Below are positions 1 through 8,452 of a stretch of 39,138 bases of DNA, piece after piece. A model generated the notes under the pieces. That model was given only the letters and a program-made list of their open reading frames with translations. It was not told where the DNA came from and did not search any database. Both the position numbers and the translations under genes were made by a program. The stretch is from Beijerinckia sp. L45 (GTDB lineage: Bacteria; Pseudomonadota; Alphaproteobacteria; Rhizobiales; Beijerinckiaceae). Numbering within the stretch: position 1 is the first letter of the stretch; the number at the start of each line of letters is the position of its first letter. The stretch lies in assembly GCF_009765775.1 (NCBI RefSeq), contig NZ_LMUU01000071.1, forward strand, positions 1-39,138. Reading direction: 5' to 3'.

Positions 1-251
1 TGGGAACCAGCCAGCTGGCAGGCCTGACCGCAACGCAGATGAACGGACTGACGTCCACCACGCTGCAGGCGCTCTCGACCGATCAAATTACATCGCTTAA
101 TGCGAATCAAATTGGCGGTCTTACTGCCGCGACAATCGAAAGTCTGTCCACAAGCGACCTTGATGCCTTGAGGACTAATCAGGTCAATAGTATAAACGCT
201 GTTGCTTTTGGTGAATTAAACAGCGCGACTCTCGCCTACCTTGACAACTAA
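1..251 (+). CDS. C-terminal end of an octapeptide-repeat protein (partial)
   Basis: The reading frame is open from base 3, so the gene begins upstream of the window; the ATG at 39 is internal. It ends with TAA at 249-251. The visible ~82 residues are almost entirely a run of 8-residue repeats: GLTATQMN, GLTSTTLQ, ALSTDQIT, SLNANQIG, GLTAATIE, SLSTSDLD, ALRTNQVN, SINAVAFG, ELNSATLA, then YLDN. The consensus is small-Leu-(Thr/Ser/Asn)-(Thr/Ala/Ser)-x-(Gln/Thr/Asp)-aliphatic-x, so hydrophobic residues recur at positions 2 and 7 of each octad. There is no Cys. Similar Leu/Thr/Gln octads occur in large repeat or surface proteins of alphaproteobacteria; an adhesin or surface role is inference from composition. 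GC content is visibly lower than in the genes that follow. A strong hairpin follows the stop. Confidence 0.8.
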   Translation, partial: GTSQLAGLTATQMNGLTSTTLQALSTDQITSLNANQIGGLTAATIESLSTSDLDALRTNQVNSINAVAFGELNSATLAYLDN

Positions 252-259
252 GTATAGCA

Positions 260-298
260 ATAGATGTTTGCCGGAAAACCGCTCCGGCAAACATCTAT
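260..298 (+). terminator. Rho-independent-type terminator hairpin after the repeat protein
   Basis: A perfect 16-bp inverted repeat (260-275 against 283-298) with a 7-base loop begins 8 bases after the TAA at 249-251. It is followed by ACTTTATA, a short T-rich stretch rather than a clean U tract. Position and stem strength make it the terminator of the repeat-protein gene. Confidence 0.8.
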
Positions 299-328
299 AC
301 TTTATAAACGATCTGACAGGACGGCCAC

Positions 329-481
329 ATGTATCCTCCTCTGAGCTATCAAGACGACTTGGCGAGTCGTTTCGCGTCTAACGGGCATCACCCTCACTCA
401 TATGAGCTTCTAGGTGCAATAATTTCGGCCGGCTGGATTGAAAGCCACCAACCGAATTTGCTGGAACGTACGCACGTTTGA
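329..481 (+). CDS. Possible 50-residue small ORF, unknown
   Basis: An ATG-to-TGA frame of 51 codons begins MYPPLSYQDD and ends LLERTHV. It has no recognisable domain, no signal peptide and no membrane segment. Upstream there is only a weak AGG about 8 bases before the ATG. It sits alone between the terminator of the repeat protein and the end of coxG, in a stretch of lower GC. It may be chance or a remnant. The rest of 299-600 shows nothing I can support. Confidence 0.2.
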   Translation: MYPPLSYQDDLASRFASNGHHPHSYELLGAIISAGWIESHQPNLLERTHV

Positions 482-600
482 GGTACACATGAATGGTACA
501 CCACCCAGCCGTCATGCTGGAATGTGAAGTGATAATAGTAAGTTAGGTGTTGCAATGCTGGTGGGTCAGAATCCTCCCGCCCCAGCCAGGACCATCGGGC

Positions 601-1284
601 TCAGACTGCCGCGGCACGATGCGACGTGCAGGTTGGCAGGCTCAATGCGGCGTCAGCCTCATGGTGGTGGCCGTCGATGCAACATAGGCCTGCGCTTAAC
701 GTCAGAAGCACCACCGCCGCGGATGATGTGCCGAGGATACGGCCAAACCATCCTTTCTTCTCCGTCGGCGCATCCTCGGCCTGTTCGCCCGCCAATGCTT
801 CGGCGATAGATGGATCCACGGGCGCCGCATCCGAAGGCGAGGTGGGTGCCCCGACGATCGCACCGAACTTTTCGAAGAACTCTCCCGCCAGCTTCTTCGC
901 GGTGCCGTCGATGAGACGGCCGCCGAGCTGGGCGATCTTGCCGCCGATTTCCGCTGAAACCAGGTAGGTCAGGATCGTCGCCTCGCCATCCGGCGCCAGC
1001 GTGACGCTCGCGCGGCCCTTGGCAAAGCCGGCCATGCCGCCCGCGCCCTCGCCGGAGATCGTGTAGCCGTTCGGCGGGTCCAAGTCCGACAAAGTGACCT
1101 TACCTGTAAAGGTCGCCTTGACCGGTCCGATCCGCAGCGTGGCCTTCGCGTCCATCTGATGCTCCGACGTTCGTTCGATCGCGTCGCAGCCGGGAATGCA
1201 TTGCCGCAACACATCCGTGTCGTTGAGCGCGGCGTAGACGGCCTCCCGAGAGGCCTCGATGCGTTGTATGCCATTCATGTCCAT
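601..1284 (-). CDS. coxG: CoxG, CO dehydrogenase subunit G family (SRPBCC domain)
   Basis: A 227-residue protein beginning MDMNGIQRIEASREAVYAAL, typical of the CoxG/SRPBCC lipid-binding-like fold (residues ~1-150; conserved CIPGC at ~30 and GEGAGGMAGFAKG near 85-97). An acidic linker follows, then a C-terminal hydrophobic segment (~190-207) that could anchor it to the membrane. In Oligotropha-type clusters CoxG is dispensable for cofactor assembly and is thought to help recruit CO dehydrogenase to the cytoplasmic membrane for electron delivery to quinone. I start at the ATG at 1284, preceded by AGGGGAC at good spacing; the second Met (1278) is an alternative. The start overlaps the end of coxF by 10 bases, so the two are translationally coupled. 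The last ~20 residues are His-, Ala- and Ser-rich and not typical. Confidence 0.85.
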   Translation of the reverse strand: MDMNGIQRIEASREAVYAALNDTDVLRQCIPGCDAIERTSEHQMDAKATLRIGPVKATFTGKVTLSDLDPPNGYTISGEGAGGMAGFAKGRASVTLAPDGEATILTYLVSAEIGGKIAQLGGRLIDGTAKKLAGEFFEKFGAIVGAPTSPSDAAPVDPSIAEALAGEQAEDAPTEKKGWFGRILGTSSAAVVLLTLSAGLCCIDGHHHEADAALSLPTCTSHRAAAV

Positions 1285-2111
1285 GAGGTCGTCCCCTGCT
1301 GTGGCGCGGTGACTCTTTGCCCGTGCCGATGGATGCCGATGATCTCGGCGATGATGGAGAGCGCGATCTCGTCGGGCGTGATCGCGCCGAGATCCAGGCC
1401 CGCTGGCGCGCGGATCGCGTCGAGCGCCACGGCATCTATGCCGCCGGCAGCGAGGTCGGTCTTCAGAGCGGTGGCTTTCTTGCGGGATCCAACGAACGCG
1501 AGGTATTTCGCGCACGCGCCGACCGCCGCCTGAAGGGCGGCCTTGTCGCCGCTGCCTTGTGTCGCAACGACGAGGTAGCCCCCGGCTGGGATCATGAATC
1601 CGTCGATGAGCCGGTCGACATCGAGAAAAGCGGCATGATCGGAAGCCGCCGCGCAGACGACGATGAAAAATCCCATCCGACGTCCGAGATCGGCCAGCGC
1701 GACCGCCACTGGTGACGCGCCGCAGATGATCAGCTGGGGCCGCGGCAGAACCGGCTCGACGAACACGTCGATCGTCCCCTGGCTCGGGCACATGTTCCGC
1801 GCATAGAAGATCCCGTCGCGCGTCTCGCCGGCGGTTACGGCATGCTCCTGGAGAAGGTCGGCTGGCTGGATGCTGATCAGGCGGGGACAACCGTCGGCCA
1901 GGGCCTCGCGCGCCGCCCGAAGAACGGCGCCCCGCGCGCATCCGCCGCCGATCCATCCCCCCGAGATCGTGCCATCGGCCCCGATCACCGCCTTCGCGCC
2001 GGCCTTTGCCGCCGTCACCGAGACCGTGCGAACCACCGTGGCCAGCGCGAACGGATCGCCGTTGGTCTTGAACCGGATGGCAAGATCGAGCACGTCGGGG
2101 CGGATCGGCAT
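1275..2111 (-). CDS. coxF: CoxF, XdhC/CoxI-family Mo-cofactor maturation protein
   Basis: XdhC family, 278 residues. The N-terminal XdhC_CoxI domain carries the signature GGWIGGGCARG (~50-60), and a C-terminal Rossmann domain begins at LIICGASPVA (~130). XdhC proteins bind molybdenum cofactor and deliver a sulfurated, cytosine-dinucleotide-modified form to molybdenum hydroxylases; in Oligotropha, CoxF acts with CoxD and CoxE to build the Mo-S-Cu site. I chose the ATG at 2111 (MPIRPDVLDL) because the 21 codons upstream are shadow sequence and this ATG lies 1 base after the coxE stop. It could equally be called coxI, but its place after coxE matches coxF. Confidence 0.88.
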   Translation of the reverse strand: MPIRPDVLDLAIRFKTNGDPFALATVVRTVSVTAAKAGAKAVIGADGTISGGWIGGGCARGAVLRAAREALADGCPRLISIQPADLLQEHAVTAGETRDGIFYARNMCPSQGTIDVFVEPVLPRPQLIICGASPVAVALADLGRRMGFFIVVCAAASDHAAFLDVDRLIDGFMIPAGGYLVVATQGSGDKAALQAAVGACAKYLAFVGSRKKATALKTDLAAGGIDAVALDAIRAPAGLDLGAITPDEIALSIIAEIIGIHRHGQRVTAPQQGTTSWT

Positions 2112-2112
2112 A

Positions 2113-3300
2113 TTAGATCCTCGCCAGATAAGGTTCGAGGGCCTGCAGGCTCGCCAGGTTGTGGGCAGGCGCAAAGAGATCGACGTAAGGGAGCGCCGCC
2201 TTCATCCCCGCGGCCTCAGGCGCATAATCCTGCCATCCGATCATCGGGTTCAGCCAGGCGATCCGGCGGCAGCGGCGACGCAGCGCCGCCATCTCGTCGG
2301 CGAGTTGCGAGGTAGACCCCGTGTCGTAGCCATCGGAGACGATCATGACGCAGGTGCGCGAATGGATGACACGCTTCGCGTGCCAGCGATTGAAGGTCGC
2401 GAGGCTTTCACCGATGCGCGTGCCGCCGCCGGTCCCTTGGGCAATGAGCGTCAGGCGCTCGACGGCGCGTTGCGGGTCACGCTCGCGCAGCGCCGGCGAG
2501 ACATGGACCAGTTTCGTGTGGAAGACGAAAGCCTCGGCCTCGCGGAAGCAATCCAGCACGCCATGCATGAAGCGCAGGAAGATCGCGGAATAGAGGCTCA
2601 TCGAGCCGGAGGCATCGAGGAGTACGACGAGACGGAGCGGCTTATGGCGCCGCTGCCGATACGCCAACTGGAACGGCACACCGCCATGGGCGACGCTACT
2701 TCGGATGGTGCGACGCAAGTCCAGGATTTGCCCTCGACGACGCGCGCGCATCCGCCGCGTCAGCCGGGCCCGCATGCTCTTCGCCAGCCGCGCGGCGATG
2801 CCATGCGCCGCTGCGATGTCACCGGGCGCCACGATATGGCGGAAGTCGATTTGCGCGAGGTTTTCAACGTGCGACGCGCCTTCGCGCGTGCCGCGACCGC
2901 CCTGCGATGTGTCGTCGCCTTCGCCGCGCTGGACGGGATCGGGAGCACCCGCGCCGGGTTGATCGGACGTGCCGGTGCGCGGGGCGAACTGTCCGGCTTG
3001 CGCCTTCGTCGGTACGCCGGCCAACTTGACGACGGACCGCGTGTTTCGGGTAAACCAGAACGCGTCGAAGGCATCGTCGAATTTCTGCAGGTCGGACCGC
3101 CGGTTGCAAAACAACGCGCGTAGGGCGACCCGGAGTCGATGCGGCCGTGCCGCCCCGGGCTCGCTCATGATCAGCAGCGCATCGTGTGTCTCCGCGAGCC
3201 CGATGACCAGGCCGTTGTCCCTGAGAACGCGGACGAACGCGACCAGCCGCTCACGGACGCTGGCGCCCAGGCTGCCCTCGGATTGCCGGAGCGCCCTCAC
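2113..3300 (-). CDS. coxE: CoxE, von Willebrand factor A domain protein
   Basis: A 395-residue protein of the CoxE/VWA family. A helical N-terminal domain (~1-90) and a Gly/Asp-rich low-complexity linker (~100-145) precede a VWA domain with an intact MIDAS motif DASGS at 229-233 and the later TGGGTRIG and VSDGYDTG elements. CoxE partners the AAA+ ATPase CoxD, an arrangement like MoxR-VWA chaperone pairs, and in Oligotropha is needed to introduce copper into the CO dehydrogenase active site. The start is GTG at 3300, 1 base after the coxD stop (TGA-G-GTG), which argues for coupled translation. It ends in TAA one base before coxF. Confidence 0.9.
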   Translation of the reverse strand: MRALRQSEGSLGASVRERLVAFVRVLRDNGLVIGLAETHDALLIMSEPGAARPHRLRVALRALFCNRRSDLQKFDDAFDAFWFTRNTRSVVKLAGVPTKAQAGQFAPRTGTSDQPGAGAPDPVQRGEGDDTSQGGRGTREGASHVENLAQIDFRHIVAPGDIAAAHGIAARLAKSMRARLTRRMRARRRGQILDLRRTIRSSVAHGGVPFQLAYRQRRHKPLRLVVLLDASGSMSLYSAIFLRFMHGVLDCFREAEAFVFHTKLVHVSPALRERDPQRAVERLTLIAQGTGGGTRIGESLATFNRWHAKRVIHSRTCVMIVSDGYDTGSTSQLADEMAALRRRCRRIAWLNPMIGWQDYAPEAAGMKAALPYVDLFAPAHNLASLQALEPYLARI

Positions 3301-3301
3301 C

Positions 3302-4219
3302 TCAGGCGACCTTGCCGATAAGGCGCGCGGTGACCTCCGGCGTGATGCGTGACCGGTCCTCCGCCGTCTTGATCAGGCACATCATCGTCGCGTGCACCGT
3401 TTCCGGATCGTCCTGCAGGTGGCGGACCTCGAGTCCAACGAGCGCTGCGGCCCAATCGAGTGTTTCGGCGACGCCGGGCGATTTCCGCAGCTCCTCCTTG
3501 CGGATCAGGCCAACCATCGTCGCCACCTGAAGCGCCAGGGCGGCATCGATGTGGGGGATGCGCGACAACACGATCCGCGCTTCGCGGTCGGCCTCGGGGA
3601 AATCGACGTAATGGTACAGGCACCTGCGCCGAAGCGCGTCGGACAGCTCGCGCGTGCCATTCGACGTCAGGACGACGCGCGGAATGGTCGTGGCGGTGAT
3701 CGTGCCGAGTTCGGGAATCGAGATCTGAAAATCCGCGAGAAGTTCGAGCAGAAAAGCCTCGAATTCCTCGTCGGCTCGGTCGATTTCGTCGATGAGAAGG
3801 ACTGGCGATACGGGTTGGCGGATGGATGCAAGCAGCGGTCTCTCGAGCAGATAGCGCTCCGAAAAGATGTGCTCTTCGACGGCATCGGCGTCCGCGCCTT
3901 CGCGGGCCTTGATCGCGAGAAGTTGGCGCTGGTAGTTCCACTCGTAGAGCGCGCTGCTTTGATCGAGGCCCTCGTAGCATTGCAGCCGGATCAGTTTGGT
4001 GCCGTGCGTTTCGGCGAGCGCGCGCGCCACCTCCGTCTTGCCCACGCCGGCCTCGCCTTCCAGCAGAAGGGGACGCGACAGGCTGTCCATCAGCCATAGA
4101 GCCGTGGCCAGTTCGCGGTCGGGGATATAGCCCGCCGCAGTCATCTTGGATGCGATTACGTCCTGTGGGATCTTCACTGTCTCGATCCGATAGTTCGCGG
4201 GAATTTGACGGGCGGACAT
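3302..4219 (-). CDS. coxD: CoxD, MoxR-type AAA+ ATPase
   Basis: A 305-residue AAA+ protein with Walker A GEAGVGKT (55-62), Walker B VLLIDEID (~140-147), sensor-like TSNGTREL, and an arginine-rich LRRRC segment. In Oligotropha carboxidovorans CoxD is the membrane-associated ATPase that sulfurates the Mo centre of apo-CO dehydrogenase, working with CoxE and CoxF. The gene is separated from coxL by 100 bases, a larger gap than elsewhere in the cluster, but has no convincing promoter of its own. GGAG lies very close to the ATG at 4219. Confidence 0.9.
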   Translation of the reverse strand: MSARQIPANYRIETVKIPQDVIASKMTAAGYIPDRELATALWLMDSLSRPLLLEGEAGVGKTEVARALAETHGTKLIRLQCYEGLDQSSALYEWNYQRQLLAIKAREGADADAVEEHIFSERYLLERPLLASIRQPVSPVLLIDEIDRADEEFEAFLLELLADFQISIPELGTITATTIPRVVLTSNGTRELSDALRRRCLYHYVDFPEADREARIVLSRIPHIDAALALQVATMVGLIRKEELRKSPGVAETLDWAAALVGLEVRHLQDDPETVHATMMCLIKTAEDRSRITPEVTARLIGKVA

Positions 4220-4319
4220 ACTCCGACCATTCCTGTTTTCGCCATTCGACCGGTGCGCCCAGCCTGACCGGGCTAAACGTCTGTTACGGTACCGTTGTCG
4301 TAACGTCGCCGGCCCGCGT

Positions 4320-6749
4320 TCAGCGATGCAGGCCGAGACGTTCGCCGACCTTCCAGAGCCGCCATGCGTCGTGCGGCATCTGGATGTGCCCCGCGTCGAG
4401 AAAGGCGTAGGCGTCGTTCACCGCATTGGAGAAGCACGGGACGCCGCCGACGTGGGGACTTTCGCCCACGCCTTTCGCACCGATCGGGTGGTGTGGCGAC
4501 GGCGTGACGGTAAAGTCCGTTTCCCAATGCGGGGTCTCGACGGCGGTGGGCAGGAAGAAATCCATGAAGCTCGCGCCCATCACGTTGCCGGTCGCGTCGT
4601 AGCGGATTTCCTGGCCCATCGCGCAGGCAAAAGCCTCCGTCAAGCCGCCGTGGACCTGACCCTCGATGATCATCGGATTGATCCGCGTCCCGCAATCGTC
4701 GAGCGCATAGAAACGTCGCGTCTTCGCGACGCCGGTATCGACGTCGATATCCATGATGCAGAAATAGGCGCCGAACGGGTAGGTCATGTTCGGCGGCTCG
4801 TAATAGTTCACCGCCTCCAGGCCCGGCTCGAGGTTCGGCGGCGGGCTGTTGTAGGCCGCCCACGCGATCTCCTTCATCGTCTTGAACCGCTCCGGCAGGC
4901 CCTTGACGCGAAATCGGTCGACGTCCTAGTCGAGATCGCCTTCATGAACCTCGAGCATATAGGCCGCGATCATCTGCGCCTTCGCCTTGATCTTCCGCGC
5001 CGCGACGGCGGTCGCCGCGCCTGCGACCGGCGTCGACCGCGAGCCGTAGGTGCCGAGCCCGTAAGGCGCCGTGTCGGTGTTGCCTTCCTCGATCATGATA
5101 TCGTCGGCGGGGATGCCGAGTTCCGTTGCGATGATCTGGGCATAGGTCGTTTCGTGGCCTTGCCCCTGACTCTTCGTGCCCATCCGCGCGATGATCGAGC
5201 CCGTCGGATGGATCCGGATCTCCGCGGAATCGAACATGGCGACGCCGAGAATGTCGCAGTTTTTGGACGGGCCCGCGCCGACGATCTCGGTAAAGAAGGC
5301 GATGCCGATTCCCATGATGTCGCGCGTCTCGCCGCGTCGGAACGCTTCGCGCTTCTTCGCTTGCTCGTCGCGCAGCTGCGCGTAACCGACGGCCTCCATC
5401 GCCTTCTTCATAGCGGTGGGATAGTCGCCGCTGTCGTAGTCCCACCCCAGGGCCGAGTGATACGGAAACTGTTCGGGCTTGATGAAATTGCGGATGCGCA
5501 GTTCGGCCGAATCCATATCGAGTTTCTTCGCCAGCACCTCGACCGCGCGTTCGATCGCGAAGACCGCTTCGGTCACCCGGAACGAACAGCGATAGGCGAC
5601 GCCCCCGGCCGCCTTGTTGGTATAGACGCCGTCGACGGCGAGATGCGCCACCGGGATGTCGTAGGAGCCGGTGCAGATGTTCATGAATCCGGCGGGCCAT
5701 TTGGACGGATCGGCGCAGGCGTCGAACGCGCCGTGATCCGCCAGCACATGAACGCGCATCGCCAGGATCTTGCCGTCTTTGGTCGCGGCGAGCTCGGTGG
5801 TCATGTGGTAGTCGCGAGCGAACGACGTCGTGGAGAGGTTCTCCATGCGGTCTTCGACCCACTTGACGGGCACGCCGAGCACGATGGACCCGACGACGGA
5901 GCAGACGTAGCCGGCGTAGACGCCGACCTTGTTGCCGAAGCCACCGCCGATGTCCGGCGCGATGACATGGATCTTGTGTTCCGGCAGTCCGGAGATCAGC
6001 GAGACGACCGTGCGCACGACATGCGGCGCCTGAAAGGTGCCCCACAATGTGAGTTCGCCCTTGACCTTGTCCATCGACGCCAGCGACTGGCAGGTCTCCA
6101 AGGGCGAGGGATGGGTGCGGTGATCGACGAACATCTCCTTGATCGTCACGTCCGCCGTGGCGAACACGGCGTCGGTGGCCTCGCGGTCGCCGATGGTCCA
6201 CTCGAAGATATGGTTGGGATGCTTGCGCGGTCCGTGGGCGCCGGTCATCTTGTCCTTGATGTCCTCGCGCAGGATCGGCGCGTCCGGTGCCATCGACAGG
6301 AACGGATCGACGATGCACGGCAGCGCCTCGTAGACGACGTCGACGAGTTCGATGGCGTCCGCGGCGATGTAGCGATCCTTGGCGATGACGAACGCCACCT
6401 CCTGGTTCTGGAACAGCACCTTCTCGTCGGCCAGCACCGCCTGGACGTCGCCCGCCAGCGTTGGCATGTAGTGCAAGCCTAGCGGCTTCAGATCGGCCGC
6501 GGTGAGTACCGCGACGACGCCTGGAAGCGCCTTGGCGCGCGCGGTGTCGATGCTGATGATGCGGGCATGCGCATGCGGCGAGCGGACGAAGTCGCCGAAC
6601 GTCATGTTGGGGAGTTTGACGTCGTCGACATAAGTGCCTTTGCCCTGCGTGAAGCGGATGTCCTCGACCCGCTTGCGGCGGCACCCCATGCCTTGCAGTT
6701 TTTCGGTGCGCTCCGCGCGGTCGACGTCGATCGGGCTATGCTCGTTCAT
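4320..6749 (-). pseudogene. coxL: CoxL, form I CO dehydrogenase large subunit, interrupted by an in-frame TAG
   Basis: Large Mo-binding subunit of aerobic CO dehydrogenase (CO + H2O to CO2 + 2e- + 2H+). The form I signature AYRCSFR is present, its Cys falling exactly at residue 388, and the conserved active-site Glu in KGVGESPH falls at 763; both match the Oligotropha numbering and the full frame is 809 residues long. However, codon 608 (4928-4926) is TAG. The 201 codons after it stay in frame, have no further stop and are highly conserved in character, so this is one base change rather than decay. Translation stopping at TAG gives 607 residues (4926-6749) lacking part of the Mo-cofactor-binding region and Glu763, which should be inactive. 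TAG is an ordinary stop for two other genes here (amidase, MoeA-PBP). A sequencing error, recent nonsense mutation or readthrough remain possible. The start at 6749 overlaps the coxS stop (ATGA). Confidence 0.9.
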
Positions 6750-7246
6750 TCCGCGGCCTCCTGGAACGGGGTGCCATTGATCTTGGCCGCCGCATATTGG
6801 ATGGCCTTGACGATGTTCACGTAGCCGGTGCAACGGCACAGATTGCCGGCGATTCCGTAGCGGATCTCGCTTTCCGTCGGAGCCGGGTTTTCGAGGAGGA
6901 GGCGGTGCGCGCGCAGGATCATACCTGGCGTACAGTATCCGCATTGCAAGCCATGCATCATCCGGAAGCCCTCCTGGACCGCACTCAGCGTTCCGTCGGC
7001 ACCGGCGATCCCTTCGATCGTGGTGATCTGCGCGCCTGCGGCCTGGACCGCGAAGGTCATGCAGCTCTTGACCGACATGCCGTCGATTTCCACCGTGCAG
7101 GCGCCGCAGTGGCCGGTGTCGCAACCGATATGGGCACCGGTCAGGTTCATCTGTTCGCGCAGAAAATGGATCAGCAGCGTGCGAGACTCGACGAGCGCCT
7201 CGGCCTGTTCGCCGTTGATGGTGAGTTCGATGAGTGTCTTGGCCAT
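6746..7246 (-). CDS. coxS: CoxS, CO dehydrogenase small [2Fe-2S] subunit
   Basis: A 166-residue iron-sulfur subunit. The N-terminal plant-ferredoxin-type cluster has [21 protein letters not shown] (~42-62), and the C-terminal helical domain binds the second cluster with CGYCTPGM and CRCTGY. It passes electrons from the Mo centre of CoxL to the FAD of CoxM. The start is the ATG at 7246 ([13 protein letters not shown]), just downstream of coxM, preceded by a purine-rich AAGGGG. It ends by ATGA overlap with coxL, the classic M-S-L order. Confidence 0.95.
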   Translation of the reverse strand: MAKTLIELTINGEQAEALVESRTLLIHFLREQMNLTGAHIGCDTGHCGACTVEIDGMSVKSCMTFAVQAAGAQITTIEGIAGADGTLSAVQEGFRMMHGLQCGYCTPGMILRAHRLLLENPAPTESEIRYGIAGNLCRCTGYVNIVKAIQYAAAKINGTPFQEAAE

Positions 7247-7257
7247 GCGCGCCCCCT

Positions 7258-8124
7258 TCAAGCCGTGGCGCGGGATTTCGCCCGCTCGATCGCGCGGCGC
7301 AGCATCACGCCCGCCATCTTGGTCCGGTACTCGGCGGGCCCACGCATGTCGGACGCCGGATTCGTGATCGACTCCGCGGCGGCCACGGCTCGGTCTAGGG
7401 TTGCCGTATCCAACGTAGATCCGACGAGGATCCGTGCCGCTTCCTCGGCCCAGAGCGGCGTTTCCGAGACGTTGGTGAGGCCGATGGAGGCCGTCGCGCA
7501 GCGGCCGTCGGCAACGGTGAGGACGACGGCCGCGGCGGCGGTCGCGTAATCGCCGATCTTGCGCTTCAGCTTTTCGTAGGCGTAGCCGTGGCCGTGGGGC
7601 GGGACCTTGATCCGAACCGCGGTCACGATGCCACCGGCCTGCAACGCCGTATCGTAAGCGCCAAAATAGAAGGCGCGCGCTGGAATCCTGCGCGGGCCGG
7701 CCTCGTCGACCACTTCGTATGCCGCGTCGAGACATTGCATGACCGCCGGCATATCGTTGCCCGGATCGCCGTTGGCGACGTTTCCGCCCAGGGTTCCCTT
7801 GTAGCGGATTTGCGGATCCGCGATGACCAGCGCGGTTTCCTTGAGAAGCGGGATGCGTTCCGCCAGGAGCGCGGAGCCGATGAGTTCGGCCTGCGTCGTC
7901 ATCGCCGCAATGACGATGTCGTCGCCGTCGACTTGGATGCCTTTGAGACTCGCAATGGCCCCGAGGTCCACCAGATGCTCCGGTGTGGCCAGGCGCGTCT
8001 TCATGAGGGGGATGAGGCTGTGGCCGCCGGCGAGCGGCCTTGCCTCGTCGCCAAGACTCGCAAGAAGCGCGACGGCTTCCGCGATCGAGGCGGGGCGATG
8101 ATAGTCGAATCGGCCCGGTATCAT
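7258..8124 (-). CDS. coxM: CoxM, CO dehydrogenase FAD-binding medium subunit
   Basis: A 288-residue subunit of the molybdopterin dehydrogenase FAD-binding family. Both flavin motifs are present: AGGHSLIP (~32-39) and [14 protein letters not shown] (~111-124). It takes electrons from CoxS and hands them to the membrane quinone pool. The ATG at 8124 is preceded by GGGAGGAG at good spacing, the best ribosome-binding site in the cluster and a sign that this is the first gene of a strongly expressed unit. The 328-base non-coding stretch upstream holds the direct repeats at 8279-8333. Confidence 0.95.
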   Translation of the reverse strand: MIPGRFDYHRPASIAEAVALLASLGDEARPLAGGHSLIPLMKTRLATPEHLVDLGAIASLKGIQVDGDDIVIAAMTTQAELIGSALLAERIPLLKETALVIADPQIRYKGTLGGNVANGDPGNDMPAVMQCLDAAYEVVDEAGPRRIPARAFYFGAYDTALQAGGIVTAVRIKVPPHGHGYAYEKLKRKIGDYATAAAAVVLTVADGRCATASIGLTNVSETPLWAEEAARILVGSTLDTATLDRAVAAAESITNPASDMRGPAEYRTKMAGVMLRRAIERAKSRATA

Positions 8125-8278
8125 CGATGCTCCTCCCAGAGCGGACGGGCTTCTGAGAGAGCCTCGTCGCCTTTCCAGACTTCCCTCAACGCATGTCGTT
8201 TCGGGGCCGGTCGGGATGGGAAGTATCCGGAGCTCAGGGCGCGTCCGACAAGCGCAAACGCACGAGCGGAGTGTAAAC

Positions 8279-8333
8279 TGCCCTAAATGCCGTGCTCTGC
8301 ACGAAATGCATCGGCGGTTGCACCAAATGCATC
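8279..8333 (-). promoter_or_regulatory. Direct-repeat array in the coxC-coxM gap, candidate LytTR (CoxC) binding site
   Basis: In the 328-base gap between coxC and coxM, two 15-mers match at 14 of 15 positions: 8298-8312 and 8319-8333. Read on the minus strand they are GATGCATTTCGTGCA and GATGCATTTGGTGCA. Their start-to-start distance is 21 bp, two helical turns. A weaker third copy (10 of 15) lies at 8279-8293. LytTR domains are known to bind pairs of ~9-bp direct repeats spaced by ~12 bp, that is 21-bp phasing, and the gene just upstream encodes a LytTR protein. The array sits ~155-210 bases upstream of coxM. That it binds CoxC is inference; I did not find a clear -35/-10 pair. Confidence 0.5.
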
Positions 8334-8452
8334 TGCCGAAGGATGTAATCTCGTTGCATCACGGACCCACAAAGGACGATGTCGGATCGCGTCGAGAACG
8401 GCTCGCGGTCTACGCGCGATGCCGGCCAGTGCGGTGGATGACGAGAATCCGC

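Noticed and set aside
4283-4304. GTTACG...CGTAAC inverted repeat around a CGGTACCG palindrome between coxL and coxD
   Set aside because: Stem is only 6 bp with a 10-base interior and no U tract; too weak to call a terminator or operator, and it would split an operon that is otherwise conserved.
4926-4928. TAG in coxL as pyrrolysine or a genome-wide recoded codon
   Set aside because: TAG terminates the amidase (31924-31926) and the MoeA-PBP gene (9801-9803) normally, and no pyrrolysine genes are seen.
4326-6482. 718-codon open frame on the plus strand opposite coxL
   Set aside because: It is the antisense shadow of coxL in GC-rich DNA; its translation is Arg/Asp/His-rich with no domain, while the minus strand gives an unmistakable CoxL.
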